42,060 nt of DNA, from the NCBI RefSeq assembly GCF_015694465.1, contig NZ_JADQDO010000015.1, forward strand, positions 1 through 42,060, in the 5' to 3' direction. The notes beneath the pieces were generated by a model. It did not search any database. It was not told the DNA's origin and worked only from the letters and a program-made list of their open reading frames with translations. This DNA comes from Microvirga alba (GTDB taxonomy: Bacteria; Pseudomonadota; Alphaproteobacteria; Rhizobiales; Beijerinckiaceae). Shown in pieces: positions 25,673 to 33,811 of the stretch. How positions within the stretch are numbered: position 1 is the stretch's first letter; the number at the start of each line of letters is the position of its first letter. Position numbers and translations under genes: made by a program.

Positions 25673-27256
25673 TTATTCGGCGACGTTCACGTCGAGGATC
25701 GACTGGCTGGTCAGGCGCGTGCCGCGGATCGCCTCCGGGAACTTTAGCCTCTTGCTGTTATAGACGAAGATCTGTGCGGGTTCGTAGATCGGAGCGAAGG
25801 CGAACTGGGACAAGACGTACTCGTGATAGGCCTTGAAGTTCGCAACCCGCTCCTCCCAGGTCTTCGACTTGTTCATCGCCGTGTCGTTCAGTTCCTCCGC
25901 CTTGGGGTCATTAAGCATAGAGACGTTCGGATAGCCCAGACGCTTGCCGCTGAAGAACCAGTCGATGATATCCGCGTTCGTCCAGGAATACGACCGGACC
26001 GCGAGCTGATGCTCGGTCTTCTTCTTGTACTGGGCGTTGATCGTGCTGGCGTCGAAGACGGTGATATCGGCCTTCATACCGATGGCCTTGAGCTGGGCCT
26101 GGATGACTTCCGTCAGGCGTTTGAACTCGGTGCCGTTCTGCGTCCACAATTTGACCTGGAGCGGCGCGCCGTTCTTCACCCGAATGCCGTCTGCACCCAT
26201 CGTCCAGCCAGCCTCATCCAGAAGCTTCTTCGCCCTTTCCGGAGAGTAGGTGATGTCGTACTTCGGATCGACCTTGGATTCGAGAAGGCTGCTGATAAGA
26301 AAGTTCTTCGCCGGAGCGCCTACGCCGCCATAGAGCGTGTTCAGAATCTCCTTCTGATTGACGGCGAGCGCCGTCGCCTCGCGGACCTTGATGTCGGTGA
26401 AAGGCTCGACCGAGGTGTTGATCGGCATATAGACGAGTTCGACGCCAGGAATGGCCACGACCTTGACGGCCTTCTCGGCCTGAAGGCGCGGCAGGAAGTC
26501 CGTCGGCACCGTGAAGAGCATGTCGACGCCGCCCGTTTTGAGCTCAAGGAAGGCTGTCGAATCCTCCGCGATTTCGCGAACGGTGATACGCTTGATCTTG
26601 GCCGGCCCCGTGTTCTTCGAAAGATCGGAGCCCCACTTGTAGTCGTCGTTGCGCACAAGAACCGTCTGCTGTCCGACCGTAAAGCTCTCCATCTTGAAAG
26701 CCCCCGTCCCGACGGCGGCCGTTACGCCAAATTTGTCGCCCAAAGCATCATAAGACTTCGGCTCCGGAACCCCCATGAACGAGCTCGCGAGATTGAAGAG
26801 GAGATTCGGATCGGGATTCTTCATGATGAATTTGACCGTTAGGTCGTCCACCACCTCGACCTTGTCGATGGCGCTCACAGTGTAAGCGTTTTCGGTGCCG
26901 GCGAATTTGGGAACCCACCATTGAATGGTCTTGGCATTGAAGGGCTCGCCATTGTGAAACTTGACGCCAGGGCGCAGCTTGAATGTCCACTCCATGCCGT
27001 CGGGCGAGGATTCCCAGGATGTTGCTAGAACGCCGTGAAAGCTTTGATCGGCATCCTGCAGAAGAAGACGATCGAAGATCAGAGAGTTGGCGCTATTGAG
27101 GCGCGTCGCTTTGATCGGATTGTAGCTTGGCGCGCCGACCTCGCGGGCCGTGACGGCGAAAACCGCTTCCTGCGCTGCGGCGGAACCGAGCGAAAGGAAG
27201 CTTGCGGTCAGAAGAGCGGATCCGGATAGCAACGCGCTCTTGAAGATTGATTTCAT
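25673..27256 (-). CDS. peptide-binding protein, SBP family 5 (cluster 2)
   Basis: A 527-residue periplasmic binding protein. Signal peptide about 1-28 (FKSALLSGSALLTASFLSLG), cleaved near SAAAQ|E. Then family 5 features: GMEWTFKLRPGVKFHNGEPF (SBP_bac_5 signature), AVGTGAFKMESF and KVVAIPGVELVYM. The ATG at 27256 follows AGGGGA about 8 bases upstream. It is the first transporter gene of the RpiR-controlled module. The ligand is unknown; the nearby MlrC-like peptidase and D-amino-acid dehydrogenase-like enzyme point to peptides or derivatives with D-residues. Confidence 0.93.
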   Translation of the reverse strand: MKSIFKSALLSGSALLTASFLSLGSAAAQEAVFAVTAREVGAPSYNPIKATRLNSANSLIFDRLLLQDADQSFHGVLATSWESSPDGMEWTFKLRPGVKFHNGEPFNAKTIQWWVPKFAGTENAYTVSAIDKVEVVDDLTVKFIMKNPDPNLLFNLASSFMGVPEPKSYDALGDKFGVTAAVGTGAFKMESFTVGQQTVLVRNDDYKWGSDLSKNTGPAKIKRITVREIAEDSTAFLELKTGGVDMLFTVPTDFLPRLQAEKAVKVVAIPGVELVYMPINTSVEPFTDIKVREATALAVNQKEILNTLYGGVGAPAKNFLISSLLESKVDPKYDITYSPERAKKLLDEAGWTMGADGIRVKNGAPLQVKLWTQNGTEFKRLTEVIQAQLKAIGMKADITVFDASTINAQYKKKTEHQLAVRSYSWTNADIIDWFFSGKRLGYPNVSMLNDPKAEELNDTAMNKSKTWEERVANFKAYHEYVLSQFAFAPIYEPAQIFVYNSKRLKFPEAIRGTRLTSQSILDVNVAE

Positions 27257-27307
27257 GACAGTCCCCTGTGGTTTTGTTGAGTGAAGGCCGGTCCGGTCAG
27301 GCTTTTG

Positions 27308-28189
27308 TCATCCCGTAATCGGACCGGAAGAATCGCCCACGTATCCTGTGAAGCGAGCATAGAGTTGTGAGATCTTGTTCATGCGCTGCTCCACCGCGGG
27401 ACCTAGCTCGATGAAAATCGCATTCATCAGGAGATTGGTGAGGGTTGCCATTTGCGCAGTGGAGTCCCAGAACATGTTGAACTCGGTCGGCACGACGAGC
27501 ATCTCGTCAACGAGATCCCGCCCCCAATCGCAGAATGCGTCAGTAATAAGCGTGGTCGGAATGCCTGCTTCCCGTGCTTCGCGGGCCAGCAGGCGCGCCA
27601 TCCGCGAGTAGCGGCGGGCCTCGAAGATGACGAGACAAGCGCCCTCGTGATCGGACAGGAGCAGCTCGGCAAAATTCCCGCCCGCGAGATCCAGGAGATG
27701 CACCCGATCGCGCAGATATTGCAGCTGATTGACAAAGAACTGAGCCATGCCGCGCTCGGTCTGGAAGCCGGCGACGAAAACCGCTTTGGCGTGAGCAAAA
27801 CGCTGAACGGCGCGCTTCAAGTCCTCGGTCTGCGCGAGCTCGTAGACGGCGACGAGACCGGACATTTCCAGCTGCAGCGCTTGAGCAAGCTGATTTTCGC
27901 CCGCCAGCGCCCTTTGCTGGAATTCCCGCAGCCGGTCGCTGATGAGCCAGGGGCGGTCGCCGATGTCCTGGCGGAGCTGTTCCTTCAGATCCTTGAAGCT
28001 CTTATAGCCGAGGGAGCGACAGAACCGACCGACGGTCGGCTCGCTCACGGAAACCTTTTCCGCCAAGCTCGCGGCTGTTTCGAAAGGAATGCCACTCAGC
28101 CGCGCCAGCATATAACTCGCAAGCGCTTTGTCCGCCTTTGAGGCGCCCGCTAAGCAATCCCTCAGTCTCTGACGAACCGGCCCGTTCAA
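27308..28189 (-). CDS. RpiR-family transcriptional regulator
   Basis: A 293-residue regulator: N-terminal HTH_6 domain (about 1-77; ASLAEKVSVSEPTVGRFCRS then LGYKSFKDLKEQL) and a C-terminal SIS domain (about 125-265; AKAVFVAGFQTERG, CLVIFEARRYSRM), the sugar-isomerase-like effector fold. The only plausible start is TTG at 28189, with GGAGTGG about 6 bases before it; the ATG at 28238 is out of frame. It is 51 bases upstream of the binding-protein gene and divergent from the flavoenzyme, so it probably controls both directions. Confidence 0.9.
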   Translation of the reverse strand: MNGPVRQRLRDCLAGASKADKALASYMLARLSGIPFETAASLAEKVSVSEPTVGRFCRSLGYKSFKDLKEQLRQDIGDRPWLISDRLREFQQRALAGENQLAQALQLEMSGLVAVYELAQTEDLKRAVQRFAHAKAVFVAGFQTERGMAQFFVNQLQYLRDRVHLLDLAGGNFAELLLSDHEGACLVIFEARRYSRMARLLAREAREAGIPTTLITDAFCDWGRDLVDEMLVVPTEFNMFWDSTAQMATLTNLLMNAIFIELGPAVEQRMNKISQLYARFTGYVGDSSGPITG

Positions 28190-28228
28190 CGGCTTCCACT
28201 CCGCTTCCGCTAGAACAATCAGGGAATA

Positions 28229-28266
28229 TTTCTTTCATGATGTCAATCGATATTGTTTTTCTTTCA
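28229..28266. promoter_or_regulatory. AT-rich divergent spacer with direct repeats
   Basis: TTTCTTTCA occurs at 28229-28237 and again at 28258-28266, 29 bases apart, in the AT-rich spacer between the RpiR gene and the flavoenzyme gene. Position and repetition suggest an operator; no consensus for this RpiR subgroup is known to me. Confidence 0.35.
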
Positions 28267-28325
28267 AAAGTGCTGAAGGATTTGTAGGCGCCCGCCCCGG
28301 GCCGCGCGCTCATGAGTGACATGCG

Positions 28326-29477
28326 ATGAAGTTTGACTATCTGGTTATCGGCGCAGGCATTTCCGGCGCTGCCGCGGCGTTTGAGCTCGCTCAAAGCGGA
28401 TCCGTCGCGCTGATCGAAGCCGAGGCCATGCCGGGCTATCACAGCACCGGCCGCTCGGCAGCGCTGTACACCCGCAATTACGGGGCACCCGTCGTCCAGC
28501 GCATCAATGCGGCCAGCCACGACTTCTTCATCAATCCGCCGAGCGGATTTGCCGAGCGCCCCCTCGTGACACCGCGCGGTGCCTTGACCGTTGCCACTCC
28601 GGGAGACGAAGACAAGTTGAACGCGATCCTCGCACTTTCCTCGGAAGACAACAGGATAGAGGCGATCCCGGCTTCCCGTGTACTCGAACTGGCTCCGCTA
28701 CTGCGTCCGGAATGCGTCTCGGCCGCGGCCTATGAACCCGGCGTGATGGACATGGACGTGGACGCGCTGCATCAAGGCTATCTGCGAGGGTTGCGTCAGC
28801 GCGGTGGAAGCCTGTTCTGTAACGCCCGGATCGATAAGGTCTCACGAAAATCGGGGCTTTGGAGGGCGAGCGCTGGCGAGGCATGCTTCGAAGGACGCGT
28901 CGTCGTCAACGCGGCGGGAGCCTGGGCAGACCAGGTCGGCGCTCTCGCGGGCACACCTCCTCTCGGCCTGGTGCCCAAGCGGCGAACCGCCATTCTCGTG
29001 GATGAGCCGAGAGGGCTCGACACCAGGACGTTACCTTCTGTCGAGTTTGTCGATGGCGAAGCATATCTCAAGCCGGATGCCGGAAAAATCATGGCTTCGC
29101 CAGGGGACCAGACACCGGTCGAGCCGCAGGATATCCAGCCCGAAGAATGGGACATGGCTGTTCTTGTGGACTGGTTGGAGCGCCGAACACTTATCTCCGT
29201 CCGCCGGATCGCGAACAGTTGGGCGGGTCTGCGGACATTCGCCGCGGATGGGGTGCCGGTCGCTGGGTTCGACCCTGGTATTGAAGATTTCTTCTGGCTG
29301 GCGGGACAAGGAGGCTTCGGGATTATGATGGCGCCGACCCTTGGGCGGATCGCGGCGGGCCTCATAACCGACGGACGCATTCCCTGGAAGATTGCGGCGC
29401 AGGGACTGTCCGAGCAGGATCTTTCGGTCGCGCGGTTCTCACGCAGGAACGCCGAATCCACGCCTCTGCCGGCGTAA
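28326..29477 (+). CDS. FAD-dependent D-amino-acid dehydrogenase, D-arginine dehydrogenase (DauA)-like
   Basis: A 383-residue DAO-family flavoprotein. FAD-binding GAGISGAAAAFELA at 10-23, then PGYHSTGRSAALYTRNYG (about 37-54), DVDALHQGYLRGLRQ (about 145), VNAAGAWADQ, LGLVPKRR (about 217), YLKPDAGKIMASP, NSWAGLRTFAADG and FFWLAGQGGFGI. This series follows Pseudomonas aeruginosa D-arginine dehydrogenase closely, from memory of that protein, including the two Arg regions that bind the substrate carboxylate. One His of the active-site loop appears as Leu here (SAALY). It would oxidise D-amino acids to 2-oxo acids, passing electrons to an acceptor in the membrane. Divergent from the RpiR gene. Confidence 0.85.
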   Translation: MKFDYLVIGAGISGAAAAFELAQSGSVALIEAEAMPGYHSTGRSAALYTRNYGAPVVQRINAASHDFFINPPSGFAERPLVTPRGALTVATPGDEDKLNAILALSSEDNRIEAIPASRVLELAPLLRPECVSAAAYEPGVMDMDVDALHQGYLRGLRQRGGSLFCNARIDKVSRKSGLWRASAGEACFEGRVVVNAAGAWADQVGALAGTPPLGLVPKRRTAILVDEPRGLDTRTLPSVEFVDGEAYLKPDAGKIMASPGDQTPVEPQDIQPEEWDMAVLVDWLERRTLISVRRIANSWAGLRTFAADGVPVAGFDPGIEDFFWLAGQGGFGIMMAPTLGRIAAGLITDGRIPWKIAAQGLSEQDLSVARFSRRNAESTPLPA

Positions 29478-29584
29478 GGAAGCCTTGATCTTTTTCTCAT
29501 TCCCTTTGTCTTATGCGTATCCCGCGTGGCTTTGTCGCAAATCCGAGCCAAAGAGGCGGAACGGTCCGCGCTTGGAGATCATGC

Positions 29585-29760
29585 GGTTCTGTTGCACGCA
29601 GCGAGGTAGGTCAATCGGAGCCAGATGATGGCTCAAACTAGGCAGCAGCGCTGAACACAGCCACAACCAAGTCATTCCGAGCCCTCACGTCGTTCGCTGG
29701 TGCACTCGCCACTTGGCCCTTGCGGATCGTCGCCATGACCTCGTAGCCGGCAATCGTCCG
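29585..29760 (-). mobile_element. IS6-family element end and C-terminal transposase fragment
   Basis: On the minus strand, 29760 to 29638 translates RTIAGYEVMATIRKGQVASA and PANDVRARNDLVVAVFSAAA then stop: the C-terminus of an IS6 transposase (GYEAMxMIRKGQV is characteristic). About 40 bases beyond the stop lies GGTTCTGTTGCAC (29585-29597), an IS6-type terminal repeat in the expected orientation. The rest of the element is gone. 29761-29865 has some coding-like sequence on the minus strand that I could not assign. Confidence 0.85.
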
Positions 29761-29865
29761 TGACACCTAATGCGCCGATTCTCAGTTAACGTGACAGCGC
29801 CGTGTTCGCTGAGCCAGAATTCGACCGCATCCCCGCAGAGGTTGATCGCTACCAGCTTCGCCCTC

Positions 29866-30756
29866 TCACCGGAGCTCTGAATTCGTCAGATAGCTGTTGA
29901 ATGCTAGCGTTGCCGGACTCGGCTGCCGTCCGGGCAAGCTGAGGCGGGAGAGCGCGCGACGGATTGTCAAACTACGGATTTTGATCTGCGTCAGCCGGCC
30001 GAGGGCGATCTGGTCGGCAGCAACGACCGACGATACAATTCCAATCCCAAGGCCTGCTGCTACCACTCGTGTGAGCGCCTCATTGTCGCTCACCTCGAGC
30101 AACATTGAAGGCCTGAAACCGGCGGTCTCCAGTGCTTCCCAGGCAACATCCCGTGTCCCTGAACCCTCCTCTCGTAAAACGATCGTCTCGCCAGCGAGAG
30201 CCTGTAGAGAGTGGGGTCCTCTTTTTGTAGCGAGGGGATGCTTCGCAGCGGCGATTAATATCAGCTCGTCGTTACGCCAAGGCGTCACGACGATGCCTTC
30301 CATCTCGACAGGTCCCTCGACCAAGGCGACATCCAGCTCGCGCTTAACCAAGAGAGACACGACGTTTGCCGTGTTGGCGCTCGTCAGACGCAGCTCGATC
30401 TTGGGGTAAGCCTTAAAGAAAGCACCCAGGACCGGGGGTAGAAAGTAGGTAGCTACGGTTTTCGATGCGCCGATGCGGAGCGTCCCGCGCTGGAGCCCGT
30501 GCAGACTGTCCAGAGCCTCTTCGGCCACCCGCTCGATCGCGAACAAAACTCGAGCATGTTCGATGAGAACGTTTCCGGCCTCGCTCAATTTGACGTCACC
30601 GGATCTGCGCTCGAAAAGCGGACTCCCAAGCTGTGCCTCGAATTCGCGTATGCCCTTGGACACCGCAGGCTGACTGATATTGAGCATCTCGGCCGCTCGC
30701 GAGAAGCTTCGATGAGCTGCCACAGCAGCGAAGAGCCTGAGGAGGTGGAGATTCAT
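29866..30756 (-). CDS. LysR-family regulator (YeiE/CbbR-like)
   Basis: A 296-residue LysR protein. HTH at 1-60 (MNLHLLRLFAAVAAHRSFSR, then AAEMLNISQPAVSKGIREFE) and a substrate-binding-fold effector domain from about 89. The ATG at 30756 is chosen because the HTH starts there (GGAGGTGGAGATTC does not precede but encodes the first residues); a longer frame to 30858 overlaps the divergent gene. Divergent from a YeiH-family gene, the same pairing as yeiE-yeiH in enterobacteria, so it is probably its regulator. Confidence 0.92.
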   Translation of the reverse strand: MNLHLLRLFAAVAAHRSFSRAAEMLNISQPAVSKGIREFEAQLGSPLFERRSGDVKLSEAGNVLIEHARVLFAIERVAEEALDSLHGLQRGTLRIGASKTVATYFLPPVLGAFFKAYPKIELRLTSANTANVVSLLVKRELDVALVEGPVEMEGIVVTPWRNDELILIAAAKHPLATKRGPHSLQALAGETIVLREEGSGTRDVAWEALETAGFRPSMLLEVSDNEALTRVVAAGLGIGIVSSVVAADQIALGRLTQIKIRSLTIRRALSRLSLPGRQPSPATLAFNSYLTNSELR

Positions 30757-30759
30757 GTC

Positions 30760-30774
30760 ATAACTATCAGTTAT
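30760..30774. promoter_or_regulatory. palindromic LysR box (T-N11-A)
   Basis: ATAACTATCAGTTAT is a perfect 6-3-6 inverted repeat containing T-N11-A, the LysR-type operator pattern. It ends 4 bases from the lysR start codon and lies about 60-80 bases before the yeiH-family gene, suiting autoregulation and control of the divergent gene. Confidence 0.6.
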
Positions 30775-30835
30775 CGACCTATGAGATACATGTATTTGCG
30801 TTATAGCGAAAGTAAGATCAGAAAGCTGGAAATCG

Positions 30836-31867
30836 ATGTTCAGGATTTCCACTCCCATGCAAAATCAATGGATGCGTTTGCTGCCAGGTGTCATTCTCTG
30901 CGCATTCATTGCCCTCGTCTCCTTCGGCGTACAAATTGTGGAGGAGCACTGGACCGGGCGGCCTTATCTCGAGGCGCTCGTGATTGCGATCCTGCTCGGA
31001 GCTATGGTTCGGACTCTATGGACGCCAGGTAGCCGGTGGCTCCCCGGCATCGCCTTCAGCAGCAAGACGCTGCTGGAGATCGCCGTGACACTTCTTGGCG
31101 CTTCGATCAGCTTTCAAACCGTGCTGCAGGCAGGATACCCTCTTCTTGTCGGGATTGCCGGCGTCGTTGCTGCGGCCCTTCTTGCAACCTTCGGGCTCTG
31201 CCGTGTGCTCGGGTTGCCCAAGCGCATGGCCATGCTGGTAGCTTGCGGAAATTCCATCTGTGGCAACTCCGCCATCGCGACTGTTGCCCCAGTGATTGGC
31301 GCTAAAAGTGAGGATGTCGCTTCCTCTATCGCGTTTACCGCCATTCTCGGAGTGATCGTGGTTCTTTCTCTGCCTCTGCTCGTGCCGCTTCTCGGATTGT
31401 CAGAGACCCAATACGGCGTGCTCGCGGGGCTAACCGTTTATGCGGTGCCGCAGGTACTGGCCGCCACCATGCCCATTAGCATCGTCAGCACGCAGGTCGG
31501 CACCCTGGTGAAGCTCGTACGTGTCCTGATGCTCGGGCCTGTCGTTATTCTGCTTTCCGTGATCGTAGGCAGCGCCAAAGCCGAGTCCGCGAGGCCGTCC
31601 TTCAAGCGCCTTGTACCGTGGTTCATCGTCGGTTTCCTGGCACTTGCAGCGGCACGATCCTCGGGCGCAATTCCCGATCCAGTCTTGGGCGGAATTCTCC
31701 CCGCCGCTTCGGCGCTCACCGTCGTTTCGATGGCTGCCCTAGGGCTCGGCGTGGACCTGCGCGTCCTCGGCCGCGTGGGTGGTCGGGTGACGCTTGCCGT
31801 GGCCCTCTCGCTCGTTCTCCTGCTCTGCATCAGCCTCGGCCTGATCCGTCTGCTTGGAGTTTTATGA
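30836..31867 (+). CDS. YeiH/UPF0324-family membrane protein
   Basis: A 343-residue (322-336 if a later start is used) polytopic inner-membrane protein of the UPF0324 family, with about ten helices. Typical motifs: YLEALVIAILLGAMVRTLW, the paired-Cys region CGNSICGNSAIATVAPVI (about 141-158), VYAVPQVLAATMPIS (family: V.EVAQVVAA) and KLVRVLMLGP. Family members are putative sulfite/sulfonate-related or auxin-efflux-like transporters; function here is unproven. ATG 30836 or ATG 30857 (MQNQWM) could be the start; neither has a strong ribosome site. LysR partner is divergent. Confidence 0.9.
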   Translation: MFRISTPMQNQWMRLLPGVILCAFIALVSFGVQIVEEHWTGRPYLEALVIAILLGAMVRTLWTPGSRWLPGIAFSSKTLLEIAVTLLGASISFQTVLQAGYPLLVGIAGVVAAALLATFGLCRVLGLPKRMAMLVACGNSICGNSAIATVAPVIGAKSEDVASSIAFTAILGVIVVLSLPLLVPLLGLSETQYGVLAGLTVYAVPQVLAATMPISIVSTQVGTLVKLVRVLMLGPVVILLSVIVGSAKAESARPSFKRLVPWFIVGFLALAAARSSGAIPDPVLGGILPAASALTVVSMAALGLGVDLRVLGRVGGRVTLAVALSLVLLLCISLGLIRLLGVL

Positions 31868-31957
31868 GCGCCTTGTCTCTCGTCCGGAAGGGAAAAGAGC
31901 CGACGGGCTTTGGGCAGAGGTAGAAACATTCTTAGGTCCGCAACAAGGCAGCGCCCG

Positions 31958-32392
31958 TTAGTTCTCCTCGAAAGTCCGCTCGAGTCGATCGAGCGAGGCA
32001 AGCAGCTTTGTCGCGTCAGAACCGAGGGCGAGTAAGATCTGCTTTTCAAAAGCAACGGCGCGAGGAACGATATCCGCATACGCGCGCCGGCCGGCGGTTG
32101 TAAGTGACAATATCTCTTCCCTGCGATCTTGGTCGCTCTCTCGGCGTCTGAGCCAACGGCGCTCCTCGAGCGCCCGAACGGCTCGGCTCACCTTCGTTTT
32201 GTGCATGGACGAATGTTGCCCGATCGCTTTGGCGCCCATTTCCTCGAACTGCCCCAGCGTTGCCAGAACACGCCATTCGGGAATCGTGAGATCGTGGTGT
32301 GCGCCATAGACGCTCTTGAATTTTTGGGAGACAACGGCCCCGATCCGGTTGAGGCGGTAGGGCAGAAAGTTTTCGAGAGCGAGTTTCTTCAT
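31958..32392 (-). CDS. MarR-family regulator, probable homogentisate-pathway control
   Basis: A 144-residue MarR protein with the winged helix about 35-100 (LTIPEWRVLATLGQFEEMGA; MHKTKVSRAVRALEERRWLR; then the wing with DQDRREEILSLTTAGR). Divergent from hmgA with a 58-base spacer. MarR proteins next to hmgA/fahA often repress homogentisate degradation and respond to a pathway ligand, so that role is inferred from position. Confidence 0.9.
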   Translation of the reverse strand: MKKLALENFLPYRLNRIGAVVSQKFKSVYGAHHDLTIPEWRVLATLGQFEEMGAKAIGQHSSMHKTKVSRAVRALEERRWLRRRESDQDRREEILSLTTAGRRAYADIVPRAVAFEKQILLALGSDATKLLASLDRLERTFEEN

Positions 32393-32398
32393 GCGTTG

Positions 32399-32430
32399 AT
32401 GGTTACAAAATAGACGGTTACCAATGCAAC
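32399..32430. promoter_or_regulatory. repeated GGTTAC motifs in the marR-hmgA spacer
   Basis: GGTTAC occurs at 32401-32406 and, as GGTTACC (a match to its own complement GGTAACC in part), at 32417-32423, 16 bases apart, in the 58-base spacer shared by marR and hmgA. A MarR operator is a reasonable reading given the position; there is no wider evidence. Confidence 0.35.
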
Positions 32431-32450
32431 AAAAATTAGAGGTCTCCGAA

Positions 32451-33803
32451 ATGAACGATCAAAGCCCTCCGTTGCAGGCTGAAAATACCGTTGGCGTCAG
32501 CGCCATCCAGAATGGCTACATGTCCGGTTTCGGGAATGGTTTCGAGACGGAAGCGCTGCCTGGTGCATTGCCCCTCGGCAGAAACTCCCCTCAGAAATGT
32601 CCATACGGACTTTATGCGGAACAGCTGAGCGGCTCGCCCTTCACGGCGCCCCGCGCCACCAACGAGCGTTCGTGGCTTTATCGTATTCGTCCGACCGTCA
32701 CCCATTGGGGCCAGTTCGAGAAAGTGGACATGGGGCTATGGCGCACGGCTCCGGCTCCCGAAGTCGATGTTCCGATCGGTCCGATGCGATGGGATCCGAT
32801 CCCGATCCCTGCGGAGCAGCTGTCATTTCTCCAAGGTGTCCGCACGATCACAACTGCTGGCGACTGTGGCACGCACGCCGGAATGGGAGCGCATATCTAT
32901 CTCATCACCCGCTCCATGGTGGATGAGTATTTCTACAATGCCGATGGAGAGATGCTCTTCGTGCCCCAGCAGGGCCGGCTGCGCCTGTGGACCGAGTTCG
33001 GCATCATCGATGTCGAGCCCGGCGAGATCGCCGTGGTTCCGCGCGGTGTGAAAATTCGCGTCGAACTTCTGGAGGGACCGGCACGCGGCTATCTTTGTGA
33101 GAACTATGGAGGCGCCTTTACGCTTCCGGAGCGCGGCCCCATCGGCGCAAATTGTCTCGCCAATCCTCGTGATTTCCTGACCCCCGTCGCCGCCTTCGAG
33201 GACAAGGATGCGCCCTCGCGGATGTATGTGAAGTGGGGCGGAGCGCTGTGGGCCGCCGAGATGGAGCATTCTCCCCTCGATGTTGTGGCCTGGCACGGCA
33301 ACTATGCCCCCTACAAGTATGACCTTCGTCGTTACTCGCCCGTCGGGCCGGTTCTGTTCGACCATGCCGACCCTTCGATTTTTACCGTTCTAACCTCGCC
33401 GTCAGAGACGCCGGGAACAGCCAATATCGACTTCGTCATCTTCTCGGATCGCTGGATGGTCGCAGAAAATACGTTCCGGCCGCCGTGGTACCACATGAAC
33501 GTCATGAGCGAGTTCATGGGCCTCGTCTACGGACAGTACGACGCGAAGCCGCAAGGCTTCTCGCCGGGTGGTGTTTCGCTTCACAACACGATGCTCCCGC
33601 ACGGTCCCGATTTTGAAGCGTTCGAGAAGGCCAGCAATGCGGATCTAAATCCGCACAAGCTCGAGGGGACGATGGCCTTCATGTTCGAAACGCGGTTCCC
33701 GCAGCGGGTCACGGCTTATGCCGCCGGATCCGAAAAGCTGCAGAAGGACTACGGAGCCTACGGGCACTCACTGAAGAAACATTTCAATCCGAACCAGCGA
33801 TAA
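32451..33803 (+). CDS. hmgA: homogentisate 1,2-dioxygenase
   Basis: A 450-residue Fe(II) ring-cleaving dioxygenase converting homogentisate to maleylacetoacetate in tyrosine/phenylalanine breakdown. [20 protein letters not shown] at the start, [11 protein letters not shown], and the metal-binding residues are visible: His348 and Glu354 in [12 protein letters not shown] and His384 in LPHGPD, each offset by 13 from human His335, Glu341 and His371. The ATG at 32451 follows GAGGTC; an upstream ATG at 32424 would add nine residues. Full family length. Followed by fahA after 8 bases. Confidence 0.97.
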   Translation: MNDQSPPLQAENTVGVSAIQNGYMSGFGNGFETEALPGALPLGRNSPQKCPYGLYAEQLSGSPFTAPRATNERSWLYRIRPTVTHWGQFEKVDMGLWRTAPAPEVDVPIGPMRWDPIPIPAEQLSFLQGVRTITTAGDCGTHAGMGAHIYLITRSMVDEYFYNADGEMLFVPQQGRLRLWTEFGIIDVEPGEIAVVPRGVKIRVELLEGPARGYLCENYGGAFTLPERGPIGANCLANPRDFLTPVAAFEDKDAPSRMYVKWGGALWAAEMEHSPLDVVAWHGNYAPYKYDLRRYSPVGPVLFDHADPSIFTVLTSPSETPGTANIDFVIFSDRWMVAENTFRPPWYHMNVMSEFMGLVYGQYDAKPQGFSPGGVSLHNTMLPHGPDFEAFEKASNADLNPHKLEGTMAFMFETRFPQRVTAYAAGSEKLQKDYGAYGHSLKKHFNPNQR

Positions 33804-33811
33804 GACCGGCT

